64,000 nt of DNA from Epiperipatus broadwayi (GCA_028023455.1 JAQFVV010006221.1:8041011-8105010); one strand, 5' to 3'. Counted from the first letter of the stretch, positions 1-11,307 are shown. Made by a program: numbers and translations. The notes: a model not told the origin generated them from the letters alone.

Positions 1-788
1 TACAAAAGAATCATATAATTATATTCCATTACATTGTACTATATCAGTAATATAATAAATAATGTATGCATATTTTTTTAAATAAAAACTAACTCCTATA
101 CGTTTTATATGTGTTTAGTGTATTCACACATACTCATACGTTCATACGATAACATTATAAAAAATACTTGACGATCTAAAAGAAAGAAAATAAATACGCC
201 ATAAAAATTAATATTTTACAATTATTACCCAAATGATAGTCCTTCCAGTTGATCACTTTTTAGACATCTTCTTAGCTACAATCAATAAAATATTGCATAT
301 TATAACACTCGTTCAAAACTACTGTAAGCAAAATATTTAAACTATAAAAATTATTAAGTATCCTTTATAGAAATTATAAATATTATATTAGTAAATAATT
401 AATATTTTATATGTACCTTTCCCATCTTTAATTATAAATAAGAAAAATTAATATTAAGGTTAGGTTAAAAATAAATAAAAAACATATCTACGTAAACTTT
501 TTAGTCCATGATAAATGTTCTTTTTTAAAATAAAAATGTTTTTTTATTTCCTTGGATTTCTTTACCAACTCCTTGTAGGCAATTGAAACTCCCAGATGCA
601 TATTGCTATGATACTGTCTAAACACTTGAAGGCAACAAATTTCTCCTCAACATGACACATGCACAGTTGATTCCAAATAAATGATGAATGAAAATTTAAA
701 AAAAAAATATTAAGAGAAAAGGAAAGTTGACTTCTGGAATCTGGATCCATTTGTCAAAATAATCACTAATCTGTTCTTGAAAGTTTAT
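1..788. other. AT-rich intergenic DNA
   Basis: No gene, RNA or repeat could be supported here. The open frame at 562-750 on the minus strand is short, has no recognisable motif and has the composition of its surroundings. Confidence 0.5.
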
Positions 789-804
789 AAAAATAATAGT
801 CTAT

Positions 805-917
805 GTCTGGCGTTGTTAGCCGAGAGGTATCGCAGCCGCCATGCAAGCAAGTAGTTGGTTGCAGACGGTTGTGGGTTCGCGTCCCGGCCGATGCTATGAC
901 ATATGGAAAAAAAAAAA
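805..917 (+). repeat. tRNA-derived SINE
   Basis: Short GC-richer island ending in a run of about 16 A. It holds an A-box-like segment (TAGCCGAGAGGT, from about 819) and a B-box-like segment (GGGTTCGCGTCCC, from about 873), as in tRNA-derived pol III SINEs. It is bounded by a near-perfect direct repeat, AAAAATAATAGTCTAT, at 789-804 and about 918-933, which I read as the target-site duplication of an L1/RTE-type retrotransposition. The 3' part (GATGCTATGACATATG) is shared with the SINE at 16806-16910, so the two belong to one family. The head most resembles a class II (Ser/Leu-like) tRNA; the parent tRNA is not certain. Confidence 0.8.
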
Positions 918-933
918 AAAAATAATAGTCTAT

Positions 934-3900
934 TGTTTCTGTTATTCAGAGCAGTGATTATTGAAGATAATTTCAACCTATAATATTTAAAAATAATTCT
1001 CCGGAGTTTTCTTATTCAATCAGGATCCTATGCTGGCCTATAGTGTCTTTGACATGGTGATATGAATTGGGCATCCGTATAAGTAATTCTTGCACATTTT
1101 TTAGATAGTCCCAGGAATTGATATTTAAATATTTCACATAATGTTAGCATATAAAGTTTTACTGTCAGGATATTTTCTTATTTATCCAAGGATATTTTCT
1201 GTTCAATTAATCTTTTCCAATTATCAGTTTTTCTTAAAATTTTTTAAATACATGTAGTCTTTTTTTAATAGTAAAGATGTATCACATAAGGTATTTTTCA
1301 TAACTGTCTTCATTTTTCCATCATTTTTAGAATGACTGTTTTAAAACAAATTGTTTTTTTTTTTAAAAAATGTTTTCTTCAGAAAGAAACATCATCTGCA
1401 TTTCTTATTAAAAATGATACTTACTTTCAAATTATTGAAAGATTTAAAAAGTTTTTACCATATTACTTTAAGTCTTAGATAAAACTATCTTTCCAAATAA
1501 ATGCATTTTTTTCTTTGTAATTTCTCGTGAACTTTTCCATTCAATTCCTCATACAATGTCCAACATGTTAACTTGACCGATAAACTATTTGCCTTCATTA
1601 ACAATATTAAAATATTTTTAATTAAAAATTGTACTTCCAGCATTTCTTTATACAAATAGATATTTTTTCATGATACTTCCATGGTTATGCAATGTTTAGA
1701 TTAAATTTTGACAAAACATTTGGTAAGGGAATTTAATTGCCTAACAGTGCATATTTTAACTGAATAAATTTATAATTTATTTAAATATACTCTCTTTTTT
1801 AAAATAATTCAATTAGTACATTTTACTATTTTAAAATAAATTATTAGAGAGTTATAGCACTGAATTGACTAATGGAATTGAGTAACAGAAAGCAGACTTG
1901 ACTAATTGAAAGCACACTTAACTAATCAAAAGCACCTTGAAAATAGTTGAGCATCTGCTTTTATACCCAAATAAATCGATCACCAGATTGGTGGCTTAGA
2001 CTTTCACCTGATGGTCTAATTTACACACTCAGCCAAAAGTGCACAATTAAAATTAAAAATAATGACTCATCTTTTAAAAATATTACTTAAAAATATTAAT
2101 TCTAAATTAATTTTTACAGTTTTATTAAAATCAACTAAATATTATTAAAATAGCATTTTAGAAACAATATTTTATTATTTTATTCCACCTTTAGTTTTTA
2201 ATGTATCTATTTTTCTAAACAAAAAATTGAATTTATTAACTGCATTTGTTTTAAAACTTAATTAAATATTTATAATAGCTAATTTTTTTTATATTTTATC
2301 TTGTGGTAGATAATAAATATTTTCAATTCTACAGTGTAATTTTAAAACAATTTTGAAACTTTATTAACAAGAAAACTAGTAAGCACACATGTATGAATAT
2401 TTACATGTCACATGACTTACAATCCAGACAGAATGTATCCAATTTTGTCTGAAAATAAAATAAATGTTTAAGTGCAACAATTATTATATTAAAAAAAAAG
2501 ATAATATAATAAAATAATTTAGAATAATAATTTTGATACTATAAAATTTCTCCACCATAAATACTACTTTTTTAAATAAATAATTTTAAAAACAATTATT
2601 AAATATAATTTTCATTTTAAAATATGCTATTTATTTATATTGTAGATTATTACTTTTAAAATTCAGTTTTTAATACTTATTTCAAAGACTTATTAATACA
2701 CGATTTTATCCAGCTTTTCCAACAATATACAACCTTAACATTTAACTTTATTTAACTGTTTTTAATATATTTAGCATAATTTTATACATTAAATATTCTC
2801 ATTTTACTTTAATTAAGTTTTTAAAAAGATTGTCAGCATAACATAGTCATCATGCCAATAGAATATATCTTAAATTTACATTTTTTTAGAAAATTGATAT
2901 AATAAATTTATTTAGACCTTAAAAAAAGGGCACAATATATATATATTGGATACATACTGCTATAATTATAAATTGATGTTTATATTTTATTTAAACTACT
3001 TTTAATTAATTACATCTGCCTAAGTTTATATTGTTCTAGTTTTAATTTTTGTGTCAGTGTTGTGACTTGATTTGTGATTGTTACAATATCCTTCCATGAA
3101 AAAGGAATAAAATGCAGTCATTAAATCACTATTTATATTCTCATTTATTTTTCAACTAGTTTTGTTATGCTTTTCACACTTAGGACTTAAGCTATATTAA
3201 TTTTATATTCTTTTTGACTTTACAAACTTGTATCCTTTTTGTTATATTATTTTGATCCTTTCTTTGTATTTACTTATCACTCTTTATATGGTGAACCGAA
3301 AGAAGTAAAATTTGAATTTGTCTTGTAGTGTTAACTGATATGGTCTTGTATGTAACAGATAATATTACTAGGATCACACACTGTTAATATTATTTCTAAT
3401 TTATGTTCTTTTCCCAAGTCCATGGTCCATTTTTAAGTAGGTCCATCTACTCAAATATGATTAATGTGATCTTTTATATCTTCCAGTGCAATTTTTTTTC
3501 TATTGTTTCTTTGTCTTCTCTAGGCTCTCTGCATCTCTTCTTTCTCATATTTGTTGATACTGATGAAGATTGTTTTTTTTACCATATTAATAGCATTAAC
3601 ATAAAGTCCATCTTTTTTTATAGAAGGAAACTTATTTTGGGATTTGATACATCAGAGACCTTTTAAAGATTGATTATCTTCTTATTTTTCCCTGCCAATA
3701 TCAATAAGCATTTGTTCCACTTAATTAGGGAAGTTAAATTTAACTATTTTTGTTTGACATGCTGATAACAATTTAGATGTTAACACTTACAGTTTGGCCA
3801 CTTGATTTTGGAAAAAATGGAGGCTAAACCTCTGCTGATCTGCATTTCTTTTGAGACAACTGATTTTTGATAGTCTTTTGTTAGTCTTTAGTTCAATAAT

Positions 3901-4195
3901 AATTCAGAATGATTTCTTCAAATTTTTGAAAATTGCTTCGCCTACTAAGAAATAAATTTCACCATGAATAGGATGCGCTTTGCAAATTTGGCTTTTTCAG
4001 CCATTGGTTTTATGGATGTGATGCATGGAATTGTGTGAAGTTGTGGGATACTTCTTGTGAGATTAGGTAAACCATGTAAGTAATGCCAATATAATTCTGC
4101 CTTTGCACATACACACATCTATATATTTGATTCAATCAAGAATTTTATAATCAATTCTTAGTACCATAATTTGTTATTAGATACCAAATATGTTA
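934..4195. other. AT-rich DNA without a recognisable gene
   Basis: About 3.3 kb of AT-rich sequence. The longest frame, 3403-3666 (+), is 87 codons, rich in F/S/I and without a motif. Segments around 1860-2040 and 3780-4080 are less AT-rich and may be old repeats, but I could not match them to anything else in the window. Confidence 0.4.
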
Positions 4196-4735
4196 TACAC
4201 TTTTACCCTGCTTAGCAATTGGCTACTTAGTGATATTTCACAATAGTGATCATCATCAATTTGTACTCACTACTTTGATTTACAATTGATTATTCACTAT
4301 AACGATTGTGAAAAATTTTTAAAAAAATTTTTTTTGGCAGCCATCTTGAATTTTGCGTCACTGATGACATCAGAGAATAGGTATTTTAAATTCATTTTAC
4401 CCAAAAGCAAAAGTACATTACTGCAATACATATACAGGTAATGACTTTGCTGTAATTGTATAGCACATACAATGTTTTATTCATAAACCACAATGTTAGT
4501 GCTGCATTCAGTATTTTGATTATAAAACATATAAACTTAAAATATCTATAATTACTGGATCTATAATACTGTGTACATATAAGTGTTGAATGTCTTTAGA
4601 AAAATTAAACTTTATTTAAATATAATGTAAGTATAGGGGATTTGAACTCAGATTTTCAAGCACCCTTCAACTATCCACACTATCTCATACAACTGATACA
4701 CATGACCACATACATGTAAAAAAGATAAATAATCA

Positions 4736-4797
4736 CCAATGACTGTATTTTGTGCTAAACCAGCACTCATCAGTTGGTCCAGATTATCATCTCCCAC
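4736..4797 (-). ncRNA. Degenerate hammerhead ribozyme-like motif (family A, left arm)
   Basis: Complement of the motif at 5181-5240. CTGATGA (plus-strand TCATCAG 4767-4773) is followed by an intact five-pair stem II (GTGCT/AGCAC), but the following GAAA reads AAAA and the expected U before the cleavage position is C. Both changes are at positions needed for hammerhead cleavage, so this copy is probably inactive. Stem I (ACCAA/TTGGT and ATAATC/GATTAT) is retained. Confidence 0.5.
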
Positions 4798-5180
4798 ACA
4801 CATATATATAATCAGTGCTCAATTTATATTAAGATAGCAAATCTTCATACTTTAATGGACAGGCTTTAATCCTCTCCAACCTTCAACTTTTCAGCCATCC
4901 ATATCATTGAAAATCCGATCATGAAAACTCAAATCCCATGCTGATGCCAATATTATTGCCATTCCCATGTTGACCTCAAGTCACTCTGACCCCTCATGTA
5001 TAGGACCTCATCCATTTAAATACATATAAGAGGGATGGACAGGATACAAGCTTGATGGGTAAATATTCAATTATATGGATGGCTGAAAAGTTGGAGTGGA
5101 TTGAAGTCTGCCCATTAAAGTATGAAGATTTGCTATCTTAATATAAACTGAGCACTGATTATATATGAGTGTGGGAGATG

Positions 5181-5240
5181 ATAATCTGGACCAAACTGAT
5201 GAGTGCTGATTTAGCACGAAATATTGCTATTGGTGATTAT
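5181..5240 (+). ncRNA. Hammerhead ribozyme-like motif (family A, right arm)
   Basis: The sequence folds by eye as a type I hammerhead. Outer stem I is ATAATC (5181-5186) with GATTAT (5235-5240). A TGG bulge follows. Inner stem I is ACCAA (5190-5194) with TTGGT (5230-5234). The core is CTGATGA (5196-5202). Stem II is GTGCT (5203-5207) with AGCAC (5213-5217), five perfect pairs around loop GATTT. GAAA is at 5218-5221. The predicted cleavage site follows A5229 (NUH = CUA). Departures from the ideal are one extra A at 5195 between stem I and the core, and a very short, poorly paired stem III. CUGAUGA/GAAA with flanking helices is established for hammerheads; activity here is inference. Confidence 0.6.
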
Positions 5241-5305
5241 TTATCTTTTCTACATGTATGTGGTCATGTGTATCAGTTGTATGAGATAGTTGAAGAGTGC
5301 TTGAA

Positions 5306-5330
5306 AATCTGAGTTCAAATCCCCTACACT
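5306..5330 (+). promoter_or_regulatory. B-box-like pol III sequence in foldback arm
   Basis: GAGTTCAAATCC (from 5311) fits the pol III B-box pattern GWTCRANNC. The same block recurs at about 4636-4650 (complement), 55984 (complement), 56710 and 57185, always in the same relation to the hammerhead-like motif. A possible, weaker A-box-like segment (GATAGT...) lies about 30 bases upstream. A tRNA-derived origin of the repeat is inference. Confidence 0.4.
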
Positions 5331-6523
5331 TACAATTAAGCTCCCAGGTTTGTGAAGAGTGCCTGGTTTTCAAATATTTAAATATAATGTACAGTACTTG
5401 GATTATTTAAATAAAGTTTGATTTTTCTAGACATTCAACACTTATATTAGATGATGAAAACAATACAACTAAAATACCATCATCACAAACTTTCAGGAAA
5501 ACACTAAATACTAATTTTAAATTGCATGTGGTTGTTTCTTAATTATGTACATCCAAGTGGTTTCAAGTCAAAAGAAAAACATTAAAAAAACAACAACAAA
5601 CAGATTGCATTTAAAATAAGTGGTAATGAATAATCTTTCTACACGAACGGGGGGGGGGGGGCACTATTACATTACTAAAAATATATAGTAAGAAAAATAA
5701 ACTTAGCTATGTTTTAGAAAATTAGAACAGATTTTTTTTCTTTTAAGATAAGTTGATTTTTTTTCTTCTAAAGTTGACTGATTTACAATACGCATTAAGC
5801 CCTTTGTTACTCTGGAGTACAGTAATAAGTCTTTATGTTCAATTAAATAATTTATAATTAAACATTGTTTTTTAATTTGAATAATTTCACATAAGTAATA
5901 AACATAAATGTACAGTAATATGTACTATAATACAAATTTTTTAAAAAATGCACTTCATTATGGATTTTAACCTCTGCGGAAGAATATAAAAACTCTTAAA
6001 TTCAAATTTAGTTTCACTTTCTCATTCTTTTCGCTGTACTGTACTTTTTAAACAGTGAAAATAAGCATTTTTTCCCCTAGTGATATAAAACTTTTCTTTT
6101 TAAATATCGTATTTAGTCATCATTGCCATGAAAAAATCAAGAAAATCTTCCAGCTTGGAAACCAATGTGGAGATTTTACGTTGACTGGAACCGACCAATT
6201 TTTTCCCCATGCGTATTCTATATAGGATATTCTTGCTTAACGATGAGTTTTGGAGGACCAATTGCCATCGCTAGCAGGGTAAAGGTGTATATTGATTTGA
6301 TATTTATAATTAGCGTGACACATTAACCCTTTTACACCCATAAAGCAAATAGATATTTATGTACAATCTGTAGTTTAAATGCAAATAAAATTCTAATACT
6401 AGTAGATTTTGATATTGCCTATATTATATCAAGCTAAGTCATGGCATTTAAATCATGTATTTTTGAAATGGCAAGTATTGTGAAATTTATTTATTTTGTT
6501 AAAGTATGTAGCTCATTCACATC

Positions 6524-6531
6524 ATATAATA
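6524..6531. repeat. Target-site duplication of hAT element (left)
   Basis: ATATAATA, identical to 9600-9607 on the other side of the element. Eight bases is the length made by hAT transposases. Confidence 0.9.
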
Positions 6532-9500
6532 CAGGCATGTCAAACTGGCGGCCCCAGGGCCCATGCGGCCCTCGAAAGGATTTTTCATGGCCCTCGTCTA
6601 AGATGCTATGTAATAAAATGAAAACAGAACGATATGTTGCAAACAATAAATTAATTTTTTTTAAAAAGCTCTTATATTTAATTACATGAACTAAAATATA
6701 TACAGTAATTGTTGTCTACATACATAGCTAATTTATAATTCTCGGTTACACGCATAGCTTATGCCTTTATGATGATGAAGCATTTGAGATATGTGAATAC
6801 CAAAGCTGGCAACGTTAATAATGTGCTGCTGTGCTTCCGAGAACATAAATACATTAGTCAGCTATTCGCGCCACCAACGTAGCAATCCTATCTGCAGATA
6901 TTGTTTTTTTCTTTGAATTGTAACAAAAGGCAGTTGCGCTAGTTTCTTTATCCGGATTGGTGTGTTAAAAATTTGCGGGTTGTTTCCTTTTATAACTCAT
7001 TCAAAAAATATAAGTAAACTGCTATATCCAAGAGTTTATATCTTTCTGAAACTAGTCAGACAGCATAAGAAATAACGAGCATGCATTTTGTTATATAATA
7101 TTTTAATTATAATCAAACATGAGAAACAATAATATTTTACATATAAGTTAGTAACGATTACATTTCAGTTTGGAAAACACTAAAAGTTCTACAATTTTAC
7201 CAGTGTATGTTCGGCCTTGGGAAACTTTAGTGGCTTCGACCATTTCTAACCTACGGCCTTATGCACAGCTTTCTTCTTTGTCACATCTCTATCTTAATTG
7301 CTCCGTGCTGGGAAGTCAGGACTGAGAGAGAAAAAACGTAATCCGTACCTTTTATAGCTACCTCCATTTATCGAGCATAATTCCAGGAGCGAGAATCGAT
7401 AGCAGCGCTCTCTTTACATTTAAATACTAGAGTAGCGTTAAATTTTTACGAAGCGTATTTTGCATAAACGTAGTTGCAATTTTTTAAATTTTAAAAATTT
7501 AAATCTAAAGCTCTATTTTTATTACAGAAAATGCCACTTCCAATGCTAAATAAAAAACGAAAGATTGATGACGAGGGAAGAAAATTTCAAGAAAGGTGGG
7601 AACTGAATTATTTTTGTGTGGAAGTGAACAATAAGATTACGTGCTTAATTTGCAAAGAAACTATTAGTGTTGCTAAAGAATACAATATTCGGACATTATA
7701 GCACTAATCACGAAAAACAATTTTCGTGTTTTGAAGCTAAAATAAGAGAAGAAAAATTAAAAACAATGAAGAATTCATTAAGTAGCCAGCAAAGAGTGCT
7801 TACAAAATTTATAAAAAGTAATGAATCAGTAACAAGAGCTAGTTATGAAATAAGCTATTTATTAGCAAAACATTCAAAAGCATTCACCGATGGTTCTTTA
7901 ATCAAGGAATGTATAATAAAAGCTGCCGAATTTGTCTGTCCAGAAAAAGTACAAGCGTTTCGAGACATCTCATTATCAAGAAATACGGTGGCAGATAGAA
8001 TTACTGAAATGGCAGATGACATCACTTCGCAATTACAGAAAATATCTACCAAAATCCAGTTCTTTTCAATTGCTATTGATGAAAGTACGGATATAAGAGA
8101 TGTTGCACAAGTTGCTGTTTTTTTTCGTGGTTGCGATAATAACATGAGGATCACCGAAGAATTGTTGGAATTCATCCTCTTCACGGAACAACAACTGGTG
8201 AAGATATTTTTGATGCCGTATGGAGCATTTTAGAAAAACTTAACTTGCCTGTTGACAAGCTTGTTTCTGTTACAACTGATGGTGCTAAATCGATGACAGG
8301 TGAAACTAAAGGTTTTGCGTCACGACTAGCAAGGAAATTACAAGACGAATATCCAGATAAACCGAAAATCAAAGCTTTTCATTGCCTCATTCACCAACAA
8401 GTTCTCTGTTTAAAATTATTAAAAATGGATCAAGTACTTAAAACAGTTACAAAGATAGTCAACTTTATTCGATCAAGAGCACTTAACCATCGCCAATTTA
8501 CTTCGCTCCTTAAAGATTTAGAATCCGAATTCAAGATCTTCCTTATTACACAGAAGTTCGTTGGTTGTCCTGCCACAATGTCTTAAAGAGCTTCTATCTG
8601 ATTTTGGAGGAAATAATATTATTTTTTGAAATGAAAGATGAAAACAACGAAAATATATCAATTATAAAAGATCCATTGTGGGTACAAGACCTAGCATTTT
8701 TAATAGATATTACAGGCCATCTGAATAATCTTAATATTACATTGCAAGGCAAAGATCAATTGATAACGAATATGTATGATGCAGTTGCAAGCTTTGTACA
8801 AAAACTGAATTTGTTTAAAAATCATTTGCAAAAGAACGTTTTGACGTATTTTCCTACATGTGAGCAGTTAAAAGCACAAAATCAAAGTTGCTCGTTTTCA
8901 CATCACTCTGCAAAAATTGAAAAAATAAAAGACGAATTCGATAAACGTTTTGATGATTTCAAGGAGTTCGAAGAAATTTTTCTCTTTTCACGGGACCATT
9001 TGCCTTTGAAGTCGAAAAGCTCCGACTTCGATACAACTGGAATTAATTGATTTCCAGAATGATTCGATTTTAAAAACCAAATATCGAGAAGTAGGAACTC
9101 CGAAAATTTATTCCTATTTAGGTGAAAGATACCCGAAATTAAAAAATTTGCTGCACAAATTTTAAGCTTTTTTGGAAGTACATACTTATGTGAGAAATTA
9201 TTTTCATGCATGAAATTAAATAAAACAGCTTACAGATCAAGATTAACTGATAAACATCTATCTGCCATAATGAAAATTGCTTGTTCTCAGTCTTTGAATC
9301 CAGATATTGAAAAACTAGTAAGAGGAAAACGCTGGCAAGTTTCCAGTAAAAACAATAAATTGTAGTTTTATAAATATGTAATCAGATAAAATAAATGTTT
9401 AAATAAAAGCAATACTATATCAATTGTATATTATTGAAGTGAATTCACTAAACTACATAATATGCTTTAATTACCCTATCTATATTCCTGCATTTTCACT

Positions 9501-9599
9501 TTCAAAATACAATTTTAAGAAAATTTGTGTGATGTGGCCCGCGAGAATCTTACCAGTAGCATAAAGTGGCCCATTGTTTGAATGAGTTTGACATGCTAG
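6532..9599 (+). mobile_element. hAT transposon, complete ends, decayed transposase
   Basis: The element is 3068 bases with short terminal inverted repeats. It starts CAGGCATGTCAAACT and ends AGTTTGACATGCTAG (13 of 15 match as complements), directly flanked by the 8-bp duplication ATATAATA. Subterminal GGCCC/GGGCC-rich segments (6548-6600 and 9530-9575) are much more GC-rich than the surroundings and resemble the ends of animal hAT elements related to the GTF2IRD2/ZBED-type domesticated transposases. It holds a single gene on the + strand (7531-9365). Confidence 0.93.
7531..9365 (+). pseudogene. hAT-family transposase (ZBED/GTF2IRD2-like), frameshifted
   Basis: A DNA transposase of the hAT superfamily, about 600 codons, now broken. 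The first 56 codons from ATG 7531 encode a lysine-rich start and a BED-type zinc finger (CLIC, then the KEYNIR segment) and stop at 7699-7701. The rest continues in other frames: 7667-8233, 8245-8586, 8565-9050, then 9040 onward and about 9140-9365. That needs at least five frameshifts. Catalytic hAT landmarks are visible: the first Asp in IAIDESTD (about 8074), the second Asp in VTTDGAKS (about 8270), and the C-terminal dimerisation region with YLCEKLFSCM (about 9185). ATTACAG directly before the ATG could be an intron acceptor. It cannot make transposase now. Confidence 0.9.
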
Positions 9600-9607
9600 A
9601 TATAATA

Positions 9608-10371
9608 CATACATATATATATAACAATATCTGCTCTCTTAAATAATCTAGTTATGATGACAGCATCATTGCATATAATTTAATAAAATGTATAGTCTTT
9701 GAGATGTTGGCTTACCATTTAAAATTAATATAATACATATTAATCACAATTCAGTAAATATATATTTATATTGACATCCACATACATATATGATGTGTAT
9801 TATTTTTTACAGACTCCAGGGTTAAATATATTGTATTTATCCAATTTAAATTTATTTTTTAAACTTTTAATAAAATTTGAAAATGTGATTTTAGTTTAGA
9901 TTTGGCATAATTTTAATAATATTATTTATCTTTTTGTTATGAAGCATTGGAAAGCAAACCAATATAAAATCTAAATTACATGACAAAGTATATTTCAAAT
10001 CATATGGAATTTTCATTATTTCAAATTTACTTCAGAAGTATAATTCTAGTTTCTATTATCAATTTTTTATTTATTTATTTGAAATATACTTTTTTCATTA
10101 AATATTTCTTGGCACAATCATGGCTGAATTCATTACTAGAACAAATTTGCAATTCTAAAGAACGATTTTAAAATAAACTTTCAAATACATTAATACCAAT
10201 CTTATTCTGTCTGATTGAAGAAGTTATCTCCACATATATTGTTTAATGAAATATTTATGTCCATAAATGATATGTATTTGATTAGCAATAAAAATCATTT
10301 AAATGCAATTAAAATTATTAATACTTTCTCCATTAATATATAATATATTAAAATTGATCATTTTAAACCAC
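9608..10371. other. AT-rich spacer
   Basis: No gene or repeat recognised. The 63-codon frame at 9980-10171 is F/I/Y-rich and unsupported. Confidence 0.5.
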
Positions 10372-10716
10372 AACATCATCATCATCAACCATTGTCAATC
10401 TACTGCAGGATGAAGATCTCTCCAAGTTCAATCCATCTTCTCCTATCTTTAGTTTCTCTTCTCCACATCACTTCTGCACACTTTCCCATCACTTCCATTC
10501 ATCTCACACGTGGTCTCTTTCTAAGTCTTTTACAATCTCTTGGAATTCCATTTAAAACTTCAGTTGTCCATTTAATCATCTCTTCTAGCAATATGTCCAG
10601 CCCAACTCCATTTGAGGTCAGTAACACCTGTTTGTTCTCTTACCCGTACATTGCATTTTCGATCTCTTCTTGTTACTCCCAGCATGCATCTCTCCATACT
10701 TCTTTGAGTGGTCTGA
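10372..10716 (-). mobile_element. RTE-type LINE, 3' fragment
   Basis: Plus-strand sequence from the ATCATCATCATC microsatellite through TGAAGATCTCTCCAAGTTC is the complement of the last about 340 bases of the RTE element at 43440-46300 (compare 45950-46290). It covers the C-terminal coding part and the (TGATGA)-type tail. It is 5'-truncated, as is usual for LINE insertions, and its frame is broken. Other copies lie at 24654-25205 and 29515-29860. Confidence 0.85.
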
Positions 10717-11044
10717 ATAATAATAATGTATATTTCAAATCTGTCATGTCAAGGAAAAGAAGAAAAATAAATATTTAGAAAAAAAAAATCATTAATAATA
10801 AACATTTCGCTAAATTCTTTACACATATGGTTCATTAATATATTCACTATTTAAAAAAAAAAAAAAAATTCTTTAACACATTTTTCTTTTTAAATCTTTT
10901 TTTTTAAAATTTATGAACCATTTTTTATTTTAATTTGCCTCTAACATTTTGATCGTAATATATAGTCATTGTCAAGAATTAATTATTTCTATAAAATTTA
11001 TATACAGTATACAGATAATCCCAGTGCTAATGCTAAACTGAAAT

Positions 11045-11307
11045 AAATATCCAAATATTAAATCACCGCACATAATTAAGAAATAATTATGAAATAAATA
11101 TATTAGAATCCGTATTTCAAAATAGCCAGTTTCAAAATGATTATTTTGAAATACGGACTCTTATTTTGCAAAGGACAGTGCTGGATTTCTTAACCATGTT
11201 GAAGTGATTTAAACATATGGACTCTAATATACTTATTTATTTCACAGAGAATGGTGCTGGATTTCTTAACCATATGGGGTGATTTAATATTTATATTTAC
11301 GGATATA
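11045..11307. repeat. Imperfect palindrome, MITE-like
   Basis: The left half (AAATATCCAAATATTAAATC, from about 11045) and right half (ending about 11307) are diverged complements. The innermost part is a cleaner inverted repeat: CCGTATTTCAAAAT (11111-11124) against ATTTTGAAATACGG (about 11143-11156). Within the right half, GCTGGATTTCTTAACCATRT appears twice directly (about 11181 and 11253). No coding capacity is seen; a small foldback or MITE copy is the likeliest reading. Confidence 0.6.

Larger units (their letters stand above)
4570..5455. repeat. Foldback repeat, family A, copy 1 (two arms)
   Basis: Large imperfect inverted repeat inside the Tigger derivative. The left arm (about 4570-4960) is the diverged complement of the right arm (about 5040-5455). 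Matching blocks include the outer segment around TAAGTGTTGAATGTC, the B-box-like GAGTTCAAATCCCC (5311-5324; complement at about 4636-4650), the GGTCATGTGTATCAGTTGTA block, and the CTGATGA core. Arms of the same family occur at 19690-19990, 55938-56790 and 56800-57215. Each arm carries a hammerhead-like motif and, on the same strand about 100 bases further on, the B-box-like sequence. No protein is encoded. Confidence 0.8.
4198..6287. mobile_element. Non-autonomous Tigger/pogo-like DNA transposon
   Basis: Bounded by inverted ends. The left end is CACTTTTACCCTGCTTAGCA at 4198; the right end (GCTAGCAGGGTAAAGGTG, ending 6287) is its complement with a few differences. Both ends are flanked by TA (4196-4197 and 6288-6289), the target duplication of Tc1/mariner/pogo elements. 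The left subterminal 190 bases (about 4199-4390) and the right part (about 5800-6110) match, with divergence, the start (49957-50160) and the 51700-52010 part of the Tigger relic, which retains transposase traces. This copy has no transposase segment, so I read it as an internally deleted derivative. A long foldback repeat sits inside it at about 4570-5455, and a run of 13 G lies at 5649-5661. Confidence 0.75.

Noticed and set aside
805-900. A genuine tRNA gene
   Set aside because: A- and B-box-like segments are present, but the cloverleaf does not close well, an A-tail follows and a target duplication flanks it, so it is a SINE.
3403-3666. 87-codon plus-strand ORF
   Set aside because: F/S/I-rich, no motif, composition equal to flanks.
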